Under the pieces are notes generated by a model that ran no database searches, was not told the origin of the DNA, and saw only the letters and a program-made list of their open reading frames with translations. Positions 15,174 through 18,457 of a stretch of 18,457 bases of DNA are shown in pieces. Source of the DNA: HyVt-560 sp964577195. Lineage in GTDB: Bacteria; Pseudomonadota; Gammaproteobacteria; UWMA-0217. Every line of letters begins with the position of its first letter. The first letter of the stretch is position 1. The stretch is taken from NCBI GenBank assembly GCA_964577195.1, contig CAZNYF010000042.1:1-18457 (forward strand). Reading direction: 5' to 3'. Made by a program: the position numbers and the translations under genes.

Positions 15174-15352
15174 GTAGCCAGATATGAAATGTGAAGTTCG
15201 TCACGATAAATCTGTTCTGTTAAGTCTATTTTAGACGCACTAATAGGTGCTCAGCAGGAACGGCACCTTACTCGATAAATGTTAATTCGGACAAACATCG
15301 CTACCTGCTATAAGCCAGTCTCCGATTTAATCATAGCCACGGATGGACCATC
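15174..15352. other. 179-base spacer between the two protease genes, with a small inverted repeat
   Basis: AGGTGC (15245-15250) pairs with GCACCT (15263-15268) around a 12-base loop, without a following T-run. No clear terminator or strong promoter is visible, so the downstream metalloprotease could be partly co-transcribed with the subtilase-like gene. The spacing also leaves room for its own promoter. Confidence 0.35.
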
Positions 15353-18300
15353 ATGAATACTCGCGCCTTGTTTTCTCTGTCTAATCAACGGGCTGTTATG
15401 CTGATTTGGCTGCCGTTGATCTTCTGTATATTACTTCCAGCACCCAGCTATTCTGCAGTTCCTCAAGGACGTAGTGATAATCGTAATTTTGATGCTCGGA
15501 TTCAGTTCAACAAAACACTACGAATTACATCAGAGAGTGCTGCGCTCAACAGCCCATCCAAGAGACAAGCTGCAAGTGACAACCTCAAATTAGATATCGA
15601 CCCTGTCAGTGGTGTCACTCGCGCAATTTCCAATGAAACCGGTTATGTTTCAGCTGCGAAAGACGGTAGTCCCAAGGCAATTGCTTTAAAGTACATTGCC
15701 GACAACGCAGCGTTACTCGGGCTAACGGATGAAGACGTAGCCAATTTTGAAATCACTGATGAAGTGTTTTCTGCTGTTTCCGGAGCGACTCGCATCTACC
15801 TGCGCCAAACCGCCAACGGCATTCCTGTTTACAACGGTGTTTTGCAAATTAATGTTAATCGTGCTGGCCGAATTATCAGCGTGAATAACGCATTCTCGAG
15901 AAATTTGGCCAAAACCGTGAGTACCACCAAACCCGATTTGGCTCCCGTGGCTGCGGTAGTGAATGCCGCCAACAGTATTGGCTTAAATGCGATACAAATT
16001 CCCAAGGTGGAGAGTCAGGCAGGAGGTTTTCAACAGGCAACTACGCTCAGCGCTGATGATGTTTCCAAAGACTTGATCATCGCCAAGCTCATGTGGCTGC
16101 CGATAAGTTCACGGCAAGTACAGCTGGTTTGGAATTTACAAATTCGGACGTTGGATGCTCAGCACCAGTATGATTTTAATATTGATGCCAATTCTGGCAA
16201 TGTCTGGACGCGTTTTGACTGGATCAATAGCGCGACACACCGGGTATTTGCGCAGCCAGTAGAAAGCCCTAATCATGCTGTGACCACACCACCAGCAGAT
16301 GGTCGTACAATTGTCACTGATGTTGCTGATGCCGTAGCTTCACCCAACGGGTGGTTTAATGATGGTACGGCACGCACCATCACTCGCGGCAATAACGCCA
16401 ATGCCTATGAAGATTCAAATGCCTCAGACGGTCCCTCTACAGGACAGCCAAATTGCGGTGCAGCCCTCGATTGCCAGTTTAATTTCCCGATCAATTTTGG
16501 TAACCAGCAACCCTCAAGTTACAAAGATGCGGCAGTTTCAAACTTGTTCTACTGGAATAATATCATCCACGATGTTCAGTACCAGTATGGTTTTGATGAA
16601 GCAGGCGGTAATTTTCAGGAACTGAATTTTGGCAAAGGCGGCAACGGTAGTGATGCGGTACAGGCCGAAGCTCAAGACGGCAGTGGCACCTGTAATGCCA
16701 ATTTTGGCACCCCACCAGACGGGAATAATCCCACCATGCAAATGTTTATTTGTAATGATGTTACGCCCAGCGTTGATGGTGATTTTGATAGTGGCGTTAT
16801 CATTCATGAGTATGGCCATGGTATTTCTACCCGTTTAGTTGGTGGCCCGTCAAATTCTTCTTGTCTGAATAATAACCAGCAACCAGGCGAAGGGTTAAGT
16901 GACTGGTGGTCATTGGTTTATACTGCCGAGGTTGGCGATGCTGGTACAGATAGACGCCCGATGGGAACCTATTTTATTGGTCAATCCACTAACGGTAGCG
17001 GCATTCGTCCTCAGCCTTACAGTACCAATCCGGCGATCAATAATCACACCTATGAATCAATCAATGGCCTTTCTATCCCGCACGGAGTTGGCTCGGTTTG
17101 GGCACAGGCGGCATGGGAGGTTTATTGGGCATTGGTGGATGAGCATGGTTTTGACGCCAATTTATACAATGCTCAAGGCAATGCTGGAAACCAGCGCGCC
17201 ATGCTCTATATCAACGAGGGTTTGAAAAACACCACCTGCTCTCCAGCATTTACGGATGTTCGTGATGGCATTATTCAAGCCGCTACCGACCTGCATGGTG
17301 GCGAAGATGTCTGCCGGGTCTGGCAAGCCTTTGCAGATTTTGGTCTGGGGACGAATGCCGTTAGCGGCGGCGCAAACAGCACCTCTCCCACCAATGGATT
17401 TAGCGTACCCGCAGAATGTGAATGCGGGCCAGGTGAAACTGCGCCAGTAGCGAACGCAGGTGCCGATGTTGGCATCACAGCTGGGCAATCAGCAACGATT
17501 GGCACAGCTGCACTAGTGGGTCATACCTATAGCTGGTCTCCCGGTGGCGCGACCACTGCGCAAATATCTGTCTCACCCAATACGACAACGACTTACACTG
17601 TCACGGTGACTACGGATTGCGCGACCAAGAGCGATTCTACGTTGGTAGCGGTGGGAACTTACGGGTTAGATGAAGATTTTGAGGGGGATGTCAGTGGTTG
17701 GACGGTTGAAGGATTGTGGCACAAATCGACCAACTCTAGTTGCCCAAGCCCGCAGCCCGGTTTTTCGTCAGCATCCAATGCGTTTTACTTTGGTAATGAA
17801 GCGAGCTGCAACTACGATACTGGCGGCACAGCCCTAGGCAATCTGATTTCGCCCCCCATCTTTGGCCTGGATGCTAACTCCAAATTAACTTTCGACTATT
17901 TACGTGGCGTAGAAAGTTTTGATGGTAACTACGACATCACTCAAGTTGATGTTTTAACCGATGGTGGCACTACTGCTGTCACGGTTTTTTCTCTCAACAC
18001 GACGGATGCTTCAACATCTATCTGGAAACAAAGCGAAGAAATCTCGTTAGCCAATTTCGCTGGTCAGGTTATCCAGATACGCTTTCGGTTTAACTCTGTC
18101 GACAATGAATTCAACGCGTTCCTGGGGTGGTTCATTGATGATGTTGTGGTCACCGCCGCGCCCCTGGATATCATCCCTTCTGGCAAGTGGACTCAGTTGT
18201 CGATTCCTTGCGCACCTGCTGCCAGTGAAAGCACTCTGGATGCGCTGCTCGGCGATGATGTGAACGGAGAATATGGTGAAGATTGGATCACCTTTCGCTA

Positions 18301-18457
18301 TAGCATCGCAGACGGCTACTCTAGAGTTGAGCTAACCGACAGCCTCGTACAAGGCATTGGTTACTGGTTTATCCACAATCATCCTCAAGGCAGTGCCGCA
18401 GTAATTGATATGCCTGCGAGCTGTGCGGTGACGCCAGTGACAACCAGCTCTGCTTGT
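15353..18457 (+). CDS. Secreted M36 (fungalysin-type) metalloprotease with C-terminal accessory domains, 3' end outside window
   Basis: The frame is open from ATG 15353 to the last base, 1035 codons, with no stop. A signal peptide (hydrophobic core about 16-30) is followed by a fungalysin/thermolysin-type propeptide (about 95-190, NGIPVYNGVLQINV). The catalytic domain (about 310-690) carries zinc ligands H485 and H489 and general base E486 in HEYGH, and third ligand E513 in GEGLSDW. The M36 hallmark GVGSVWAQAAWEVYWALVDEHGFD follows. After the enzyme come a PKD/Ig-like domain (about 698-765), a jelly-roll-like module (about 770-935, DEDFEGDVSGWTVEG) and a further small domain with GYWFIHNHP. 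It should degrade extracellular protein after export; the extra modules may bind substrate or surfaces. Start choice: it is the only ATG just upstream of the signal peptide. Confidence 0.92.
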   Translation, partial: MNTRALFSLSNQRAVMLIWLPLIFCILLPAPSYSAVPQGRSDNRNFDARIQFNKTLRITSESAALNSPSKRQAASDNLKLDIDPVSGVTRAISNETGYVSAAKDGSPKAIALKYIADNAALLGLTDEDVANFEITDEVFSAVSGATRIYLRQTANGIPVYNGVLQINVNRAGRIISVNNAFSRNLAKTVSTTKPDLAPVAAVVNAANSIGLNAIQIPKVESQAGGFQQATTLSADDVSKDLIIAKLMWLPISSRQVQLVWNLQIRTLDAQHQYDFNIDANSGNVWTRFDWINSATHRVFAQPVESPNHAVTTPPADGRTIVTDVADAVASPNGWFNDGTARTITRGNNANAYEDSNASDGPSTGQPNCGAALDCQFNFPINFGNQQPSSYKDAAVSNLFYWNNIIHDVQYQYGFDEAGGNFQELNFGKGGNGSDAVQAEAQDGSGTCNANFGTPPDGNNPTMQMFICNDVTPSVDGDFDSGVIIHEYGHGISTRLVGGPSNSSCLNNNQQPGEGLSDWWSLVYTAEVGDAGTDRRPMGTYFIGQSTNGSGIRPQPYSTNPAINNHTYESINGLSIPHGVGSVWAQAAWEVYWALVDEHGFDANLYNAQGNAGNQRAMLYINEGLKNTTCSPAFTDVRDGIIQAATDLHGGEDVCRVWQAFADFGLGTNAVSGGANSTSPTNGFSVPAECECGPGETAPVANAGADVGITAGQSATIGTAALVGHTYSWSPGGATTAQISVSPNTTTTYTVTVTTDCATKSDSTLVAVGTYGLDEDFEGDVSGWTVEGLWHKSTNSSCPSPQPGFSSASNAFYFGNEASCNYDTGGTALGNLISPPIFGLDANSKLTFDYLRGVESFDGNYDITQVDVLTDGGTTAVTVFSLNTTDASTSIWKQSEEISLANFAGQVIQIRFRFNSVDNEFNAFLGWFIDDVVVTAAPLDIIPSGKWTQLSIPCAPAASESTLDALLGDDVNGEYGEDWITFRYSIADGYSRVELTDSLVQGIGYWFIHNHPQGSAAVIDMPASCAVTPVTTSSAC

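Noticed and set aside
16538..16819. 93-codon minus-strand frame opposite the metalloprotease zinc site
   Set aside because: It is antisense to the HEYGH region, which is clearly coding on the plus strand.
1..18457. Mobile element, phage, CRISPR or toxin-antitoxin system
   Set aside because: I found no transposase, integrase, spaced direct repeats, terminal repeats or small toxin/antitoxin pair.

Overview
The window looks like chromosomal DNA from a free-living, probably aquatic Gammaproteobacterium, perhaps in the Cellvibrionales/Pseudomonadales neighbourhood. That placement is inferred from content: an outer-membrane barrel, a TPP riboswitch in front of thiC, a GGDEF/EAL plus HDOD pair, and large secreted proteases, one with a GlyGly-CTERM-like tail. 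No marker gene settles the taxonomy. I see no rRNA, tRNA, CRISPR array, insertion sequence, integrase or attachment site.

Layout. At 29-2855 a TauE/SafE-type exporter (minus) is divergent from a sodium/proton:acidic amino acid symporter (plus). A small outer-membrane beta-barrel protein follows the symporter by 38 bases, so substrate passage across both membranes could be co-expressed. At 2896-4758 a minus-strand pair encodes a membrane-anchored Ig-like/LysM envelope protein and then a divergent PCMT-family methyltransferase. At 4827-6952 is a thiamine-pyrimidine unit: extended -10 promoter, TPP aptamer, possible 32-codon leader ORF and thiC. The genes for inorganic pyrophosphatase and a long HU-type nucleoid protein converge on a clear bidirectional hairpin at 7621-7654. 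A DsbD_2/UreH-like cysteine-motif membrane protein (8085-8816) converges on a c-di-GMP operon (PAS-GGDEF-EAL, then HDOD) read on the minus strand.

The right-hand third starts with a 473-base divergent intergenic region carrying several palindromes and a sigma70-like promoter. It continues with two very large exported proteases on the plus strand. The first is a subtilase-fold protein in which the usual catalytic His position appears to be Glu. The second is an M36 fungalysin-type metalloprotease with Ig/PKD-like and jelly-roll-like C-terminal modules, still open at the window edge. Together they suggest extracellular protein degradation, with peptide or amino-acid import represented by the left-hand transporter. 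A link to the divergent c-di-GMP operon is only suggested by position.

Most of the window is ordinary housekeeping and accessory content. The points most worth a second look are the Glu-for-His subtilase with a sorting-signal-like tail, the leader ORF whose Shine-Dalgarno lies inside the TPP aptamer, the 8-base complement to the aptamer core, the PCMT homologue with an altered active-site loop, and the palindrome cluster between the c-di-GMP and protease genes.
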